64,000 nucleotides of DNA from Apricaphanius iberus (Eukaryota; Chordata; Actinopteri; Cyprinodontiformes; Aphaniidae): contig JAPXFQ010002804.1 of NCBI GenBank assembly GCA_028564705.1, positions 434,001 to 498,000 of the forward strand, in the 5' to 3' direction. Both the position numbers and the translations under genes were made by a program. This document shows, in pieces, positions 47,195-60,189 of the stretch; the stretch's first letter is position 1, and each line of letters opens with the position of its first letter. The notes under the pieces were generated by a model. That model was not told where the DNA came from, ran no database searches, and worked only from the letters and a program-made list of their open reading frames with translations.

Positions 47195-49515
47195 TTTAAA
47201 AATAATGTTCTCAGATCACACTAAAAATGCCACAGCCGTAGAAGCAGTAGAAACCAACATTAAAGATTAATTGATCTATTGAGGTAGCATACCTGCATAA
47301 ACCGTTAAAATGCAAGCCAAATAAGCATCACTTAGAGTGTTAAAAGAATTTATGTATAATGTAATCTAAACGGTATACTTTAAAACATTTTGCATTTCAT
47401 GCTATTTTTACAAAGCCAGTGAGGATAATTTCCCCATAAATCAAAATGTGATCCTGATTGGAAATATAAGACTCAGAATTAGGCTCAGAATGCCAGAAGA
47501 GGAGGCAAAACATTTTTAGGCAACATGAGGCTGTACAGGTCTGTTGGTTTGGTGATTTCCTGCAGGACTCTTTACTGACCTTGTGCAGACATCAATCAAA
47601 ATGTTAAAACGATGTAATCACAATGAAGGTTGGAGGTTCTTTACCAACCCTGGAGTCAAAATCCAAAACATCTAACATACTGTTTGAAACTTTGAATTAT
47701 TAGTTTTTCATTAAATAAGCTTCAACTTCACAAACTCTATTAGTGAGCATATTGTTAGTCCTAACACTGTTATGATTGTCATTTACTTCTGTCGCTAATT
47801 CCAGCTAGCAACGTAACTAAACGCTTGTGGAATGCATTCCATGCTAGACCAAGCTTAAAAATCCCACTGGTTTCTCAACCTGCAATCGGAGCACCATTAA
47901 TCCATTTTTAGTCCAACTTTGAAGGTAAACCTAACACACCAAAATTGTGTTAAAATGTTAGATAAAACCTCACATCTATATAAAGATGATTAAAATAAAC
48001 ATTTTCAGTGCTTTTATTACAATGTAACAACCAACACCTGTGAAGGAAACCACATATAAAAAAGGTATGAGAAAAAGTATATAAAAAACAATTGGGAGTT
48101 ACAATGATGCAGTAATGTATAGATATGTCTATACAAAATGTCTACTAACAAAACCGTTGTTTATACTGTCCATTCTTCACTGTTTACTGACAACCAGTTC
48201 CAGCAACCCTGTGTGCTGAGAAAAATCATACATTATTCATATAGTCTGAACAAACAGGTCTAGGTTGGAGGATCTGCTTTCAAACTGCTGGTGTTGCTAA
48301 GTTCTATATTAACAAAATCCAGACTGCTTTTTGCCTGAGGTTACAGCAACTCTTATTTCACTGTGTTTTCACTTGAGTATGCACATTAAAATAACCCACA
48401 GGACCACATCTTATTATCCCAAAGCAAGTGGGTCCTTCATTCAAGAATGCTGTTGTTAATTGGACACACTGCTTCAGGGATTTATTTTGCAGGGAATATG
48501 ATCAGCTAAGATAATTAGAATGCCTAAGAAGATTATTTTTTTTGAACCCCATGAAGAGGTAATAAGTATAGACAGTGGCTGGATGGATGGAATATTCATG
48601 GATATTCATAATCAGGAATGCCGACAGTTGAGTAACACTACTCATCCTGCTTAATCTAAATGATCTGCTATGCAAACCTGGATGTTGGCATTAACATAGG
48701 AGCTTTGTTTAACCATGACAGTTGCCACTCATCCTAATCACCTATAGTACCGAGTCTAACCTCAGAAGGACAGTGTTTGAAAGACGGAGTTATTCATCTG
48801 GCCTCCTAATTCCCCAGATATCCAACTGGTGAGAGGTGACTGAGAGCAAAACCATTCTACAAAGATTACAAACCAAAGTCTCACAACAAAAAGCTACTGT
48901 CAGACTTTAACCACATACCTTCATGGAAGAATAGGAAACCCTTCCTAAGCCAATGTTTTTCCTTACATAGTTGGACATACGTATATCTAACTATATTAGC
49001 AATACTGAATAAATTGAATAATGTAAATACCAAATGCTATAGAAGATAGAAAAGAATATAGAAAGTGCCTCTTAAAATCCATAAAATGTAAAAAAAAGAA
49101 GAAAAAAAGCATCTTCTATGAAGAAAAAATTTGGACAAACTCATATTTATTTCTAAATTGCTAAACTGACATCTTATCATTTGAAAATTAGAACATTACT
49201 ACTTTGATGGAGGCTTGCTGCCCTCAGACTTCGAACATTTACCTTGGTGTGCTGCTGACTATTGAAAAGAGAACGAAACCCATGGTAGGACAGAAAGAAC
49301 TGCATAAGGCATGCAGAAGGACGATTGTAGCATTTAATTAGTCTCCTCAAAAAGCTCTCAAAAGATCTTGAAATCCGCCATTTAAACGAATTAGAGAGAT
49401 GGGAAAAATTGAACTGTGGGTGTGGAGGAACAATGTCACTTACTGTGCCAGGGATATTGAAATAAAAACACCAATAATTCTGCACGTAGGTTTTTACTTT
49501 TTGGACTTTTGAGTC
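47195..49515. other. Mostly unique non-coding stretch
   Basis: No gene or definable repeat was recognised. Short ORFs (for example 49177-49521 minus, 114 codons) have no motif. Confidence 0.5.
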
Positions 49516-49520
49516 TAACA

Positions 49521-49750
49521 CTAGCTGCGTTTACATGTGCAACAAGTGCTTGATCAGATTAGAATTTGACTGTGTACATTGCCCTAAAAAACATCAATCC
49601 GATTATGAAAGCGTTTACATCCCCCACACGTTCAATTGGATTAAACCGTTTTGACATGCGCAGAACTATCTGAAATACCGGAAACGGAAGAATCAGCAGA
49701 CTTCCTTTGTAAACAAACATGGCTGCGTTAATTTAAAATGGAGCAGTACG
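49521..49750. mobile_element. Terminal piece of a 'gcgtttacatg' MITE
   Basis: The left end ctagctgcgtttacatgtgc and the following 'tgatcagattagaatttgac' and 'atcaatccgattatgaaagc' are typical of a common fish MITE. The opposite end was not found. Similar words occur near 34.21 and 55.09 kb. Confidence 0.4.
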
Positions 49751-50132
49751 ATCTTCTTCTTAGTGTGCCTTTATTTTTTCTGGAAACTGTTTTACATTTA
49801 AAAGCCAAACAGTATAAACTTTTTCAGTTTTGTTTCACGCCTGCCATGCTCCTTCAGGAAGAAATATGTTCACAAGCCTAGAAAAAAACTGAAATGATGC
49901 TGTGATAGTAGGCAGAGACACCATGAAAAGTTAGCTAAACCGTTTATTGTATTTATGTTGAGGCAGTGGGGAGTGTTATTGGCAGCTGCTGAAAGTAACT
50001 TATAAAGGAATTTATAATCTTACTTAGACATTTTAAAAATACAATACTTAGTTAAGTAAATAAGGTACTTTTGGAAGGAGTAATCAGTAGTCAGTAATCA
50101 GATTTCTAGTTTACTGCTACTGTGGCAACACT

Positions 50133-50571
50133 GGCTGTCATAGCCAACAGGTGAGACAATCTAATGCCAGGTAGTGTAACATTTTAGCCAATTGGTGAGA
50201 CCAGCTAATGACAGATAGGGTGCTGTCATAGCCAATAGGTGAGACTACCTAATGGCAGGTAAGGTGACATTGTAGCCAATAAGCGAGAAAAGCTAATGGT
50301 GGGGAGGGAGTTATTTAGCCAACAGGTGAGATTAGCTAAATGCTTGTAGGGTTTTATTGTAGCCAAAAGGAAATGCTAGCTAATATTAGGAAGCGTGTGA
50401 TCATAGCTAAGAGGCAAGGCTAGGTAATGGTAGGTAGGGTGTTTTCATAACTAATATGTGAGACTAGCTAATGGCAGATAAGGTGTCATCGCAGCCAACA
50501 GGGAAGAATGGCTAATGTTAGGTAGGGTGTTATGGAAGCCAATATACAAGACTTGCTAATGATAGGTAGGT
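50133..50571. repeat. 44-bp minisatellite, about ten diverged units
   Basis: The consensus contains tcatagccaacaggtgagac, then tagctaatggcaggtagggt. The 'agcca' word recurs at about 50142, 50186, 50230, 50274, 50317, 50361, 50404, 50449, 50492 and 50537, i.e. every 43-45 bp. The units differ from one another by several substitutions, so the array is old. There are no spacers, so it is not a CRISPR. Confidence 0.95.
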
Positions 50572-50849
50572 TCACGTTGACGCTGTTTAATACCTGAGGG
50601 TAAATTTGTTGTTTAGTGACGAGAGATAATAAATATCCAATACACAAAGTCATAAAAAATACAGAAAGAAAACAAAGTCATCAGGAACAACAGACCAAGT
50701 ACACATGACACACACCTAGCAAGATATCAAACAGGTTCATGGGTTAAATCATACGTCAACAAAAACTAAGTTTTATTTAACAAAAACATTGCTGAAGGGA
50801 TTAAACTTTTTCTAAAGTTGTTTGTTTTTATACGTGGGACCTTGTATCT

Positions 50850-51140
50850 GTGCCTGGAGTGAAGGAGCTGGAACTCAACAGAGGAAGTGATTCATCACTA
50901 GAGATGAATCTGGATAGTCGCTGCAGCCATTTTGAATACAGTGACCTCTGTACTTCTTGTGATTCCCCGATGAGCTTCCCTGTCCACTTGATAAGCTTGT
51001 TAAGTGTCAGTGTGCCTCAGGGCAGCTGTGGCTACAATGTTGCTTACCACCACCAGCGTGTAAATGTGTAACTGAATTGATAAATGCCTGAATGTAGTGT
51101 CCGCTGAAAAAGTGCTATACAAATGCAGGTCGATTAAGTT
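50850..51140 (+). mobile_element. L2-type LINE 3' UTR
   Basis: It contains the phrases 'gagcttccctgtccacttg', 'aagtgtcagtgtgcctcagg', 'gcagctgtggctacaatg' and 'accaccagcgtgtaaatg', then the tail 'aaaaagtgctatacaaatgc'. These form a common fish L2-like 3' UTR by memory. The 73-codon ORF here is a by-product. Confidence 0.6.
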
Positions 51141-51199
51141 AGTTGTAATTTTAATAATGTTGCTAAAATCCAGCCTGGAATCAATCACTGTTCTCACAT

Positions 51200-51780
51200 A
51201 GCTTTAGGAATTTTACTTTTGTATAGTTTTTCTTTTTATTCTTGTTGGTGCCGGTGTCTTTTTTTTCTGAAGATCTGAATAGCTATATCAGTTTTACACA
51301 GATTTAGTTCCAGGTGCAATTCCTCACACAACTCAATAAAAATTCTCTCTAAGTGGGCCATGACTGCTCCTATTTCCCTGGAGAAGACCAACAATAACAG
51401 AATCATCAGCATATAAAAAAAAAACTGATTGTTCCGATAAAATCCCACTGACTCTGATTGTGTTTGTTAAAAACCAAAGCAAACTCGATAAATAGAAGCC
51501 AAGTAGGACACCCCTTCCTTTCCAGGTGTTTCAGGATCAGATTCGACAGGGTCTGTCCTTTTCCTGGTCTTGGATGCCAAAAATATGATTCATGCTAGAC
51601 CAAGCAGATCCTGAGTTAGTAGCGGTCATTTTGTCTCTTTCTAGCTTTATAACTCCTTTTTGATTTCCGGATATGTGCCCTAAGTTCTTTGATGGGTTTG
51701 TGGAACTCTGATCTAGTTCTGTGTTTAAATGCCAGCATGTATCGTAGCAAACAGCTGAGACTGATTAATGAAGCATTGTC
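51200..51780 (-). pseudogene. LINE reverse-transcriptase fragment with YADD box
   Basis: On the minus strand, the frames give CPTWLLFIEFALVFNKHNQ (the RT block normally LFIDFSSAFNTIQ) and, close downstream, LYADDSVIVGLLQGN with the intact YADD box at 51413-51402. Then come ELHLELNLCKTD and related pieces in a shifted frame. The segment between these two catalytic blocks in intact enzymes is missing. A lysine/arginine-rich frame at 51810-51616 may be its upstream part. It is a fish LINE of the RTE/L2-like group; the clade is uncertain. Confidence 0.65.
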
Positions 51781-51782
51781 TG

Positions 51783-52936
51783 ACAAAAAAAAAAAGTCAC
51801 TACCAGACAATCTATAGATTTAATTAAGCAAATTGGTACCAGCCTGCTATTGGATAATTACTGTGTGGGTGATCATATTTCTTTCAGCTGGCAACAAGTT
51901 GTTTAACCCCAGCTGGTGCAATGAGTTGATTCATATTTCGAAAGACTCATCTTGTGGTCTTGGAAAAGATGTTAGTGTGTTTCAGAAGGGTAAAATCACT
52001 GGCCTATATTCAAGCAGAGAAAACATTATGGACACGGCAGACAATACTAAAATAGGGTTAATTGCCCAACGTATTAAAATTGGACGAATAGTGGGTATCC
52101 TTCATCTTCCAAAAAGAAATGTGGCCAGGAAAAATTATTGAATGATTGTGATCAGTGATCTCTTAAACATTTGGTGAAATTAAATGAAAGAAAACAGAAG
52201 AACAGGACTCAGGGATATATTTAATAGTGAAAGTAAGAGCATTTTCACACACACAATGCAAAAGGAACTCAAAGAATTGGGAATGAACAGCTGTGTAGCC
52301 GTAAGAAAATCCCTAATCAGTGAGCCAAACCAGAAAAAAAGGCTTCAATTTGATAAGGAGCATAAAGATTGGACTCTGGAGCAATGGAAGAAGGTCATGT
52401 AGTCTGATGAGTCTAGAGTGATGGGAGCATCAGGGTAAGAAGAGAGGCAGATGAAGTGATGCACCAATCATTCCTAGTGCCTACTGTACAGCCTGTCAGC
52501 TGACTACCTGAATATACTGAATGACCAGCTTATTCCATCAATGTTTTTTTTGTTCCCTGATGGCACAGACATATTCTAGGATGACAATGGCAGGACTTGT
52601 CGGGCTCAAACTGTGAAAGAGTGGTTCTGGGAGTATGAGATCTAATTTTCACACAGTGATCGGCCATCACAGATTCCAGACCTTTAACCCATTGAGAATC
52701 TTTGGGATGTGCTGGAGAAGGGTTTGCACAGTGGTCACACTCTACCATCATCAACGCAAGATCCTGGTGAAAAATGTATGCAAAACTGTACTGGATTAAA
52801 TCTTGTGACACTGCAGAAGTATAGCGAAACAATGCAACCGAGAATGCTGTATCAAAGCTAAAGGCGGTCTAATGAAATATGAAAGTGTGTGACCTTTTTC
52901 TTTGTTGGCAATTTTTTTTCTGGGACAGGTAGTGTA
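51783..52936 (+). mobile_element. Tc1-like DNA transposon copy, transposase inactivated
   Basis: The plus strand reads GKDVSVFQKGKITGLYSSRE (N-terminal HTH; intact relatives GKDLSEFQRGKIV), IGRIVGILHLPKRNVARK, TGLRDIFNSESKSIFTHTMQ, then KELGMNSCVAVRKSLIS, KRLQFDKEHKDWTLEQWKKV followed by SDESRV, which holds the first catalytic DE motif. Downstream pieces give the DDNGR segment and PIENLWDVLEKGL. Many stops break the frame. The right terminus is near gggacaggtagtgta; the left terminus is poor (shortened near an A-run), so clean inverted repeats are not seen. Confidence 0.85.
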
Positions 52937-54585
52937 AGTATGGTGTCTTAACTGTTTAACCAGCCAGAATACAAAGTTTTGCTGAAATATTTCACTTGAT
53001 AAATGAAAGGGAAACTTCCTGGTGTCTAGTTGTTTTTCTTTATTACATTCTTTATTAGGATGTCCTGAATATTTTATATTACTGTAGCTGTTTACAATGG
53101 AAAAATAAGTTTTTCTCTGCAGTCAAATAATTTTATATGTAAGCTTTCATTTTTAAAGATGACTATGGATGGGCAGAATCCCACGGGCATACTAAGTAAC
53201 ACAACCTGGAACTCAGGATGTTCCTCATTGGTGTCATGATGAATGATGGACTGGTTTTCAAGTGTTAAACAGAAACACAGAAACGATAACTTTTCTAACA
53301 AAAAAAAAAATGAGTGCAGAATATTCTCTTATCTCCCCTTCCAGAGAAATTAAATGAACTATAAAATATGTGGCTGTCCATTTGCACAGAAGGCCAACTT
53401 GTAAAAAAAAAAGGTTTCCCATAAATTGAATGTTTCTCTTAGCTGGAGATCCAGACGTTTTGTTGCTAAATTAAAGCTTTGACACAAACGATGTTGACCT
53501 ATGCACAGTGAACTTCTTTAAGAGATGAGGTCCCATTTTTAGTTTTCCACAGTGAATCTATAGTTAATAGTTTCATCCCATTAGTTCGACTTAGATGATA
53601 GAGGAGCTCCATGAGGACAGCACTGGGTTCTCTTTATGCAACAACAACTAATCATAAAAAAGAAATACAACTGTATTGAACTTTAACTACATTTTAGTAT
53701 TGTACTTATTTATTTAGGATCAATTGTGAACAACTTTGGTCAACCTACTGTTTTTAAATGTAATCTAGCAATAAATTTGACTCTGAAAAAAGACTGCCAA
53801 GGTTACAATACCTTCTTTGGCAAAGGCATCGCACCTCTTGGTCTGAGACTACACCTGTTGCATTTAAATCGTACATGAAATTACATAAGACGACGAAAAT
53901 CTCTGGATGAGTCCAGACACGCGTACATCAAAGTGACGAGGAGGAGGAAAGGCAATGCAATTAGCATTTCACAGCCTTTACAACAAAGCGACAGCACAAA
54001 TTAAATAACAATTAAGACTTCAAAACATGCAGTAGACAAAAAAAGGAAAGCTTCTGCTTCTTGCTTTCCCCCTACTTAATACATCCGCCTTTGAAGATTA
54101 GTGGCACAAGGCTTATGTCACTGACTGAAGTCTCATCTTTAAATGGGCGCTGCGTTTCATTCAGTCATCTTCAAAAGCCCACATTACACACCAAACCTAA
54201 AAATACCATGTTGCAACAATGCAAACAGCCTGTGGATGCGGTCTACCAAGGCATAAAGCAGCCTGTCTTCAGGGAAGTAATTACTAAAAGGCAGACGGTC
54301 AATTTAAATCTAGACTTTAAATGGCAATAATACACAAGGCAGTGCCAGCAATACAGCTTCTCTGTTATATGTAAAACACGATTTTTTTCTTCAATTAATG
54401 CTTAGCTAAGGTGTTATGGTTTCTACCAGACCATCAATCAAACTTGCTGTTCTTCTATTTAGAACAATCGTACTTCTAAGACTACACATCTAAGGTATCT
54501 AGTGATTAACCAGTAAAAAAAAAACTGTAACCGATTAAATCATTTGTTAAATCATATCCGTCCATATTTTTTCTGTTGTTATTAG
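52937..54585. other. Mostly unique non-coding stretch
   Basis: No gene or repeat was recognised. The segment 53860-54340 is balanced and repeat-free, with homeodomain-type words (gcaattagcat, attaaataac), and may be conserved. Confidence 0.4.
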
Positions 54586-54589
54586 GATT

Positions 54590-54856
54590 GTTAACCCAGT
54601 TTGCTCTCAGTGTTTTTCTCTGCATATGAGGTGCACCCAGTCTGGTATCCTGCCCAACTATAATGCCCCGTGCTGGATGGGGAACATCAGTCTAGATGAT
54701 GCTCAAAGTCACCGAGCATCATCCATGCTGGGATTCCTTACATAGAAAACTGATTGGAATGTTTGTATAATTGTACTGAGATGACTTTTGTTGTAAAGTG
54801 CCTTGAGATGATATTTGTTGTGAATTGGCGCTATATAAATAAAAGTGAATTGAAAA
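54590..54856 (+). mobile_element. L2-like LINE 3' end with a 218-bp internal deletion
   Basis: It starts gattgttaacccagtttgct, keeps 'ggtatcctgcccaactataatg' (in part) and 'gcatcatccatgctg', then jumps directly to 'ggattccttacatag' and ends 'ggcgctatataaat'. Against the copy at 11171, the stretch 11311-11528 is absent, bounded by a shared gctg. Confidence 0.75.
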
Positions 54857-55069
54857 GTTAAATATATTTAGCAAAATCCAGGGCTTACAGGGGCTTCACA
54901 AGTACAGTTACTCAAATAAAAATGCAGGTTAACATGTACAACAATACTAGTTTTCTCTGTTGGGTTTAGACTTCAGAATCATAACAAATCTGTAGAATAA
55001 TTGAGCTGTATATAAACCTTTTTAATAAAATCTTGACATTGAGGATAGTGTATCTGTATAAACCCTAGT

Positions 55070-55270
55070 TTATGTCACCTCACTGACTAAATTTACATGC
55101 AGCCAATAACCCCTTCAAAACTGAAATATTAGCAATAACCCGGTTACGTATGGCCATGTAGACACTGGCAAAAACCCGAATATCATCCCTGGGTTACCGC
55201 TTTTCTAACCAGAATATTTGGTCATGTAAAAGCGTATCGGCAAAACCCATCACAAGGAACATTGATTTGT
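55070..55270. mobile_element. Possible 'tttacatgca' MITE piece
   Basis: The segment has 'tttacatgcagccaataacc', 'ggccatgtagacactgg' and 'ggtcatgtaaaagcg', words typical of a common fish MITE. No inverted ends were fixed. Confidence 0.35.
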
Positions 55271-55796
55271 GTTCTGCGTGCGTTTTATTTGCAAGAAATT
55301 TTGGTCTTTTGAGTAGAGGAACTACTTAAGCATCCTCTGGCATACAAATTCCATCTATACAAGATTAACTCCCGACCGAAACGCGACCCAAAACCACCAC
55401 CTATGGACTGATTGGTCCCTCTCACTCCTACGCAGCAGCTGTTTGGTCTGGAGTTGTACACTATAGTTTAAAGTTTCAGGTAAGCATAACACTGCAGTTA
55501 ACTGCAAGCAGCCTAAAATTAAAAAGAAATGAGTGTGAGTCGTGAATTATATAACTTTTAAACAACGTCTTGTCAGTATATATACTATTGAATCCATGTA
55601 TTTCAGCATGTTGTCATGTTGGCTGACTGATTTTAATGGCAGAGCAGTACTTTTAATTTGAGATTTTTCAATGCACTATTTGTTCTATTTATTTTTGTGT
55701 CAAAATATGATTCCCTTGGCTAACATTATTAAACAAGGGCCAACCCCCTCTTATCTTACAGGATTAAAGGTTCAGAAAAGAGGATGAATATTAATT

Positions 55797-56040
55797 AAGG
55801 GATGGGCGATATGGCTTAAAAATTACATCTCTGATTTTTTTAATACCAGATCTGATTTCAGATTTTAATAAATTTTTTCCTACCTGATGTTTTTCGTAAC
55901 AAGAAAGTGCAAGTAATGAAAAATATTTTTTAAAACCTGCATTTATTGCAATCATCCTGTCCTGGAGTTGACTTGAATTTAATGTCCAACTAAAAACAAG
56001 CTGCAAAGTATCATTGTAAAATAAGAGGGCTAGATTGACA
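55797..56040. mobile_element. Left end of a 'gggcgatatgg' hAT-like MITE
   Basis: The phrase gggatgggcgatatggctta at 55799 matches the recurring left terminus of a common fish MITE. The right end is not seen. Confidence 0.4.
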
Positions 56041-56589
56041 TCACTCTAAGCTATGGAAGTCTAAGTAGTACCACGGTTAAAAAAAAATCTATGTTTTCAA
56101 AAATTTTTATCTTCAACAACGTAAGAGATGCTTTTTGCTGGAGCTTTTGTTAAGCTAAGCCTGCCCACATCCTCACCAACTACAGTTCTTTTGAGAACTT
56201 AAAGTAAACACAATCTACCCGTTCCAGGCCATACTAACCAATTCCACACTGTACCGTACCAGCACTAGTGGAAATGGGGCAAAACACTGCGACTGCAAGC
56301 AATAGAAATAGTGGCCGGTGTTACAGCGGAGTTGTGTAGCTGGTGGAGGTTGTGTGTGTAGCCGCTGTGTTGATGGACAAATAATGCCTCTCTAGTTTCT
56401 GGTTGTTGGTGTTTTTTACTGGCTGTACTGCATTATCCCAACATCTCAGTCAAGTTGTCTGTGTAGCTGCGGTCCACCTAACGTCATGTCAGTGAAGGTT
56501 GAGAGAGCGCACATTTTTTTTAAACAATAATTTTCTGAGATTTTGTTATACATTTTTTCTTCTCCTTGTCTTGCCCCGGTACACAACTT

Positions 56590-56770
56590 GTCTATCGAAA
56601 AGACTAAAACTAAAACTGAAACTAATAAAAACTAAGCTAAGCATTTTCAACAGAAAAAAAAAACTAAATCTAAACTAAACTACCTTACAAATGGTAAAAA
56701 CTAACTAAAACTAAATAGAATTTTAAATCTTAAGTCAGAACTAAATAAAAACAAAATCCCTGATGTAAAC
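56590..56770. repeat. Degenerate (ACTAAA)n-type repeat
   Basis: Repeated 'aactaaaact' words run over about 180 bp with interruptions. Confidence 0.7.
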
Positions 56771-56774
56771 GTAG

Positions 56775-59720
56775 TCACTGATGCACTTCCCAATCACCCT
56801 AGTGATTGGGTAGAATTTGCTCTTTCTAGTACTACCTGTATATGACAGAGAGTTAATGTCAGACAATGAAATTGGTGCTTTTGATCTAACCCGAACCTAT
56901 TTGTGGCGACTCCAAGTTATCCGTGGATAATCTTCCTACTTGTGGATTTTTTTTAATAGACTTATCTAAAATATTCAAAAGAAAATGCAGCTTGGAAAGC
57001 TGAAACACCTAGAGGCAATGCTGTTCCACTTGCTATATGCAGCCAATCCATGTGCAGCATTTATTTTCCCCTCCCAAGAGTTGAAATAATAGCGCTACCA
57101 AGATTTTGTGGTACTGTTTTTTAAGTGGCAAACTTTCCCTTTTGCTAGACCCTGCATTATGTGCATCCATACACAAAATTAAACGATGTAGGAATAAATA
57201 AAAGTATTAAAAAATGGCAAAGATATTGTAAGCTGATTTAGACTAAGTATCTTGCTTGTCGTTAGTTATTTTGACTGATGAAGTAGAAAAGAAAAAGTCC
57301 CATTATGATGTATTTTTACCCGGTAAATTTGTAAAATGTCAACATATTCAATTATATTACCTTTTCATTCATTTTAATTGATATTCAATCCAAATAGGCT
57401 GAAACAGTGAACCCACATCGTTCCATTTCATCAGATGAATACATGTACCTTTTTCTGCATGGTGAAAAAGAAACTACTGACTGTGGCCAAAGTAACTACA
57501 CATAAACAAAGTTAAATGATTGGAACAGTTCATCTGCTGTGGCTTGAACAGTTTCACAACTTGATGTTGTTCTGGGGGCCCAATCTGCGCTCCACTGCTC
57601 AACTGAAGACTGACAAGCGCCAATTTGGGCCAACATTATTTAGTACAGGGTTCAGCTAACATGCTCTCATATAAACATTTTTATTTCTGTTTTTTAATAA
57701 ACTTTACTCCATGTGTAAAGTTTCTAAAAAGAAATAAGTAAAAAGATGCTTGTCATTCGATAACATCGTGTTCGACCACAATATTGCATGGTGAACAAAA
57801 TAATTTCCAGCAACATTCATGTAGAGAACGAGGAAACTTAATAGCACCATTCTTAGGAGTAATTTTTGTTGGCAAATGCAGGATATTGCACTCTCACTCC
57901 CTCTCACATAAGGAAGAGGAGGTGAATGTAATAAGCAATGCAAATGGTCAAACAATCGTTAAGGTCATGATGATTGGATAATATTCCAAGGCATGTAGAA
58001 GAGGATTGGCTGAATTTATGTTAATAGGTGCAATCGCAAAATACAGAAAAAAGGAAGACTGTAAACATTAAACATCAAACATTCTGCTGTAGTCATATTG
58101 ACAGTGTTCACTTACAAAAAAAAATTGTATATGGTGTGTAAACTATGCGCTGTTATAATGAAACCCTTTATTAGAACAAAAACCCTACCATTAACCATTA
58201 CTTATACAGCTGGGTCAAGGATAATTTCTGTCCACAGCCATCAGCATCTATAAAGAATCTTTGTAGAACCTAAGATCATCTGAGTTGCAACCATATTGAA
58301 TTTCGCTTCTGGATTAATAAAGTATTTTTCAACTGAATTCAATTTAATAAAATGCTCAGCTTTGATGTGCTAAAATTCATAATGTTTATTGATGTCTTAA
58401 CTAAAAGACTGCTGGACTTTGAAGAGCATCAAACATAAACAACACTAGAGACTATGCTGCTCAAAGGAAATAAAATCACCTAATGTAACATAAAAAAAAC
58501 ATAAGAAAATAAGGTAGAGCCGTACTTTTTGATTGAAATGCAAATCAGTCCTAACCCACATATGTTTATCAGCTTTCTCCAGCACACTTTTGCTCAGCTT
58601 CAGAAGAGCATCATATTGTTCACACCTTTGGATGCAAATAGAGAGGTAATTTGTCTAAACATATTTTATAGTCAGTGAATATTTAAATGATCCAAATGCT
58701 TTTGGGTTTTTTTCATGAACAGATTTTTTTTTTTCTCTCGGCTTAATGTGCCTCGGTATTTTGATGACTCACCATGAATTGGCCTCTCAGCACCAAAAGA
58801 GGCAGAGCAGAGGTGTACTGTTGTTGAAGGCATGCAGTACAATACAGTATTAGGTTCATGCATGTTCTGTAATGTTATGTTGGCTGTGTCAAGCAATGCC
58901 AACAGGACATTTCAAAGGCCCTTCTTTTATTATAGTTTGACTGAATAAAAGTAGAAAACTCGTCATGTCGCTGCCTTTTGACTGCCTCTCAGAGAACAAC
59001 CCATCTTTATTTGCTCTACAAATAGCAGGACAGCAAAATTAATATTCTGTTCAGAATGTCTGTTTCTAATGCTATGGTTTGGAGGGAATTTTTATATTTT
59101 TGCTTAAGTCAGACCTGCCAACCATGTCAAAATATTTTGAGTACCACTTGTGATGTGCAGCTTTTTTTCACGGATTTTTTACTGGGTTAATACACAAGAG
59201 AAGATGGCTATAGTAGAACTTAGTTTCATTTACACACCAGTACTTATTTCCAGTACTGTTACAGTTGAGGTCTGCCAATTTCAAGTATTGTCTGATTGCA
59301 ATTTTCTGGGTAGGGACCATAAAAAGCATACCCACATTCATGTAAAATTTGTATTAGTTTAATAATTAAACATGAATAAAAATAAAGGCAATTTTTCCAG
59401 ACCACTGTCTGATTTTACCGTATTTTTCAAAAAAGAATTTGTTGGGGAAAAAAATGATTTATTTATCGCTTTCTGTATAAATTTATTCAGATTTTTATCA
59501 TTCGACCTGCCAATAACTAATCAGAGCTGTTCAGAAGAAATATGGCCAATTAAAAGGTATCAAATACCACCTATTCTAATATTTTTAATTTAAGTAAAAA
59601 ACATCAGAACTGCTTGTACTGAAGATGAGCAAAAGCATTAAAAGAGAGTTAGGATATAAGGTCCACGGTCTTACTGTTTAGGAAGCACACAAATTGTTCA
59701 AGTAGGAGAAAAATGACTCA
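56775..59720. other. Mostly unique non-coding stretch
   Basis: No gene or definable repeat was recognised. A possible LINE tail ('ggattaataaagtattttt') lies near 58312. Confidence 0.5.
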
Positions 59721-59724
59721 TTGA

Positions 59725-59985
59725 AACCAATTCAACTGGGAGAGAGTTGACCCTCGCCAAAGCAGTTTAGTGCCCCCCCAGGGTTATCTGGATCACCCCC
59801 AAATTACCAAAATCACCAATTATTGTTATTACGCTTTCCTTTTCCCATTGCAGGCATTTGCAGAATATTTTATTAAAATCCACCGAAAACGTTTTGAGTT
59901 ATGTTGCTAACTAACAGGCAGACAGAGAAACAAACAAACTCTGGGGGAAACAGAACCTCCTTAGTGGAGGGAACTAACAGCTTTA
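59725..59985 (-). repeat. Dispersed 'ctccttagtggagg' repeat, minus orientation
   Basis: The plus strand reads gttttgagttatgttgctaa, then 'acagagaaacaaacaaactc' and 'aacctccttagtggaggg'. The reverse complement matches the block at 27560-27780 in layout. Widespread in fish in my recollection. Confidence 0.55.
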
Positions 59986-60189
59986 ACATCGCAATCCCCA
60001 TAAAAATGACAAAACGTTTGCAGTGGATTTAGAAACTGCAAAGCAATTTCATTAGTTGAAAACATGTATGAAGAAAGAACAGCTTCAGTCAAAAGGATGG
60101 ACATGAAATGCTCAGGCAGAGAGCTGAGGTTAACAATGACTTGAGAAGACGACTTTCAGTTTATTTTACTTATCCAAACATCTAAAAGC

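Noticed and set aside
49960..50133. Possible hAT element ending in ggcaacactg
   Set aside because: A cagtggggag start and a gcaacactg end are suggestive, but the flanks show no 8-bp duplication.
50133..50571. Regular repeat array considered as CRISPR
   Set aside because: Units are contiguous without unique spacers, and the genome is eukaryotic. It is a minisatellite.
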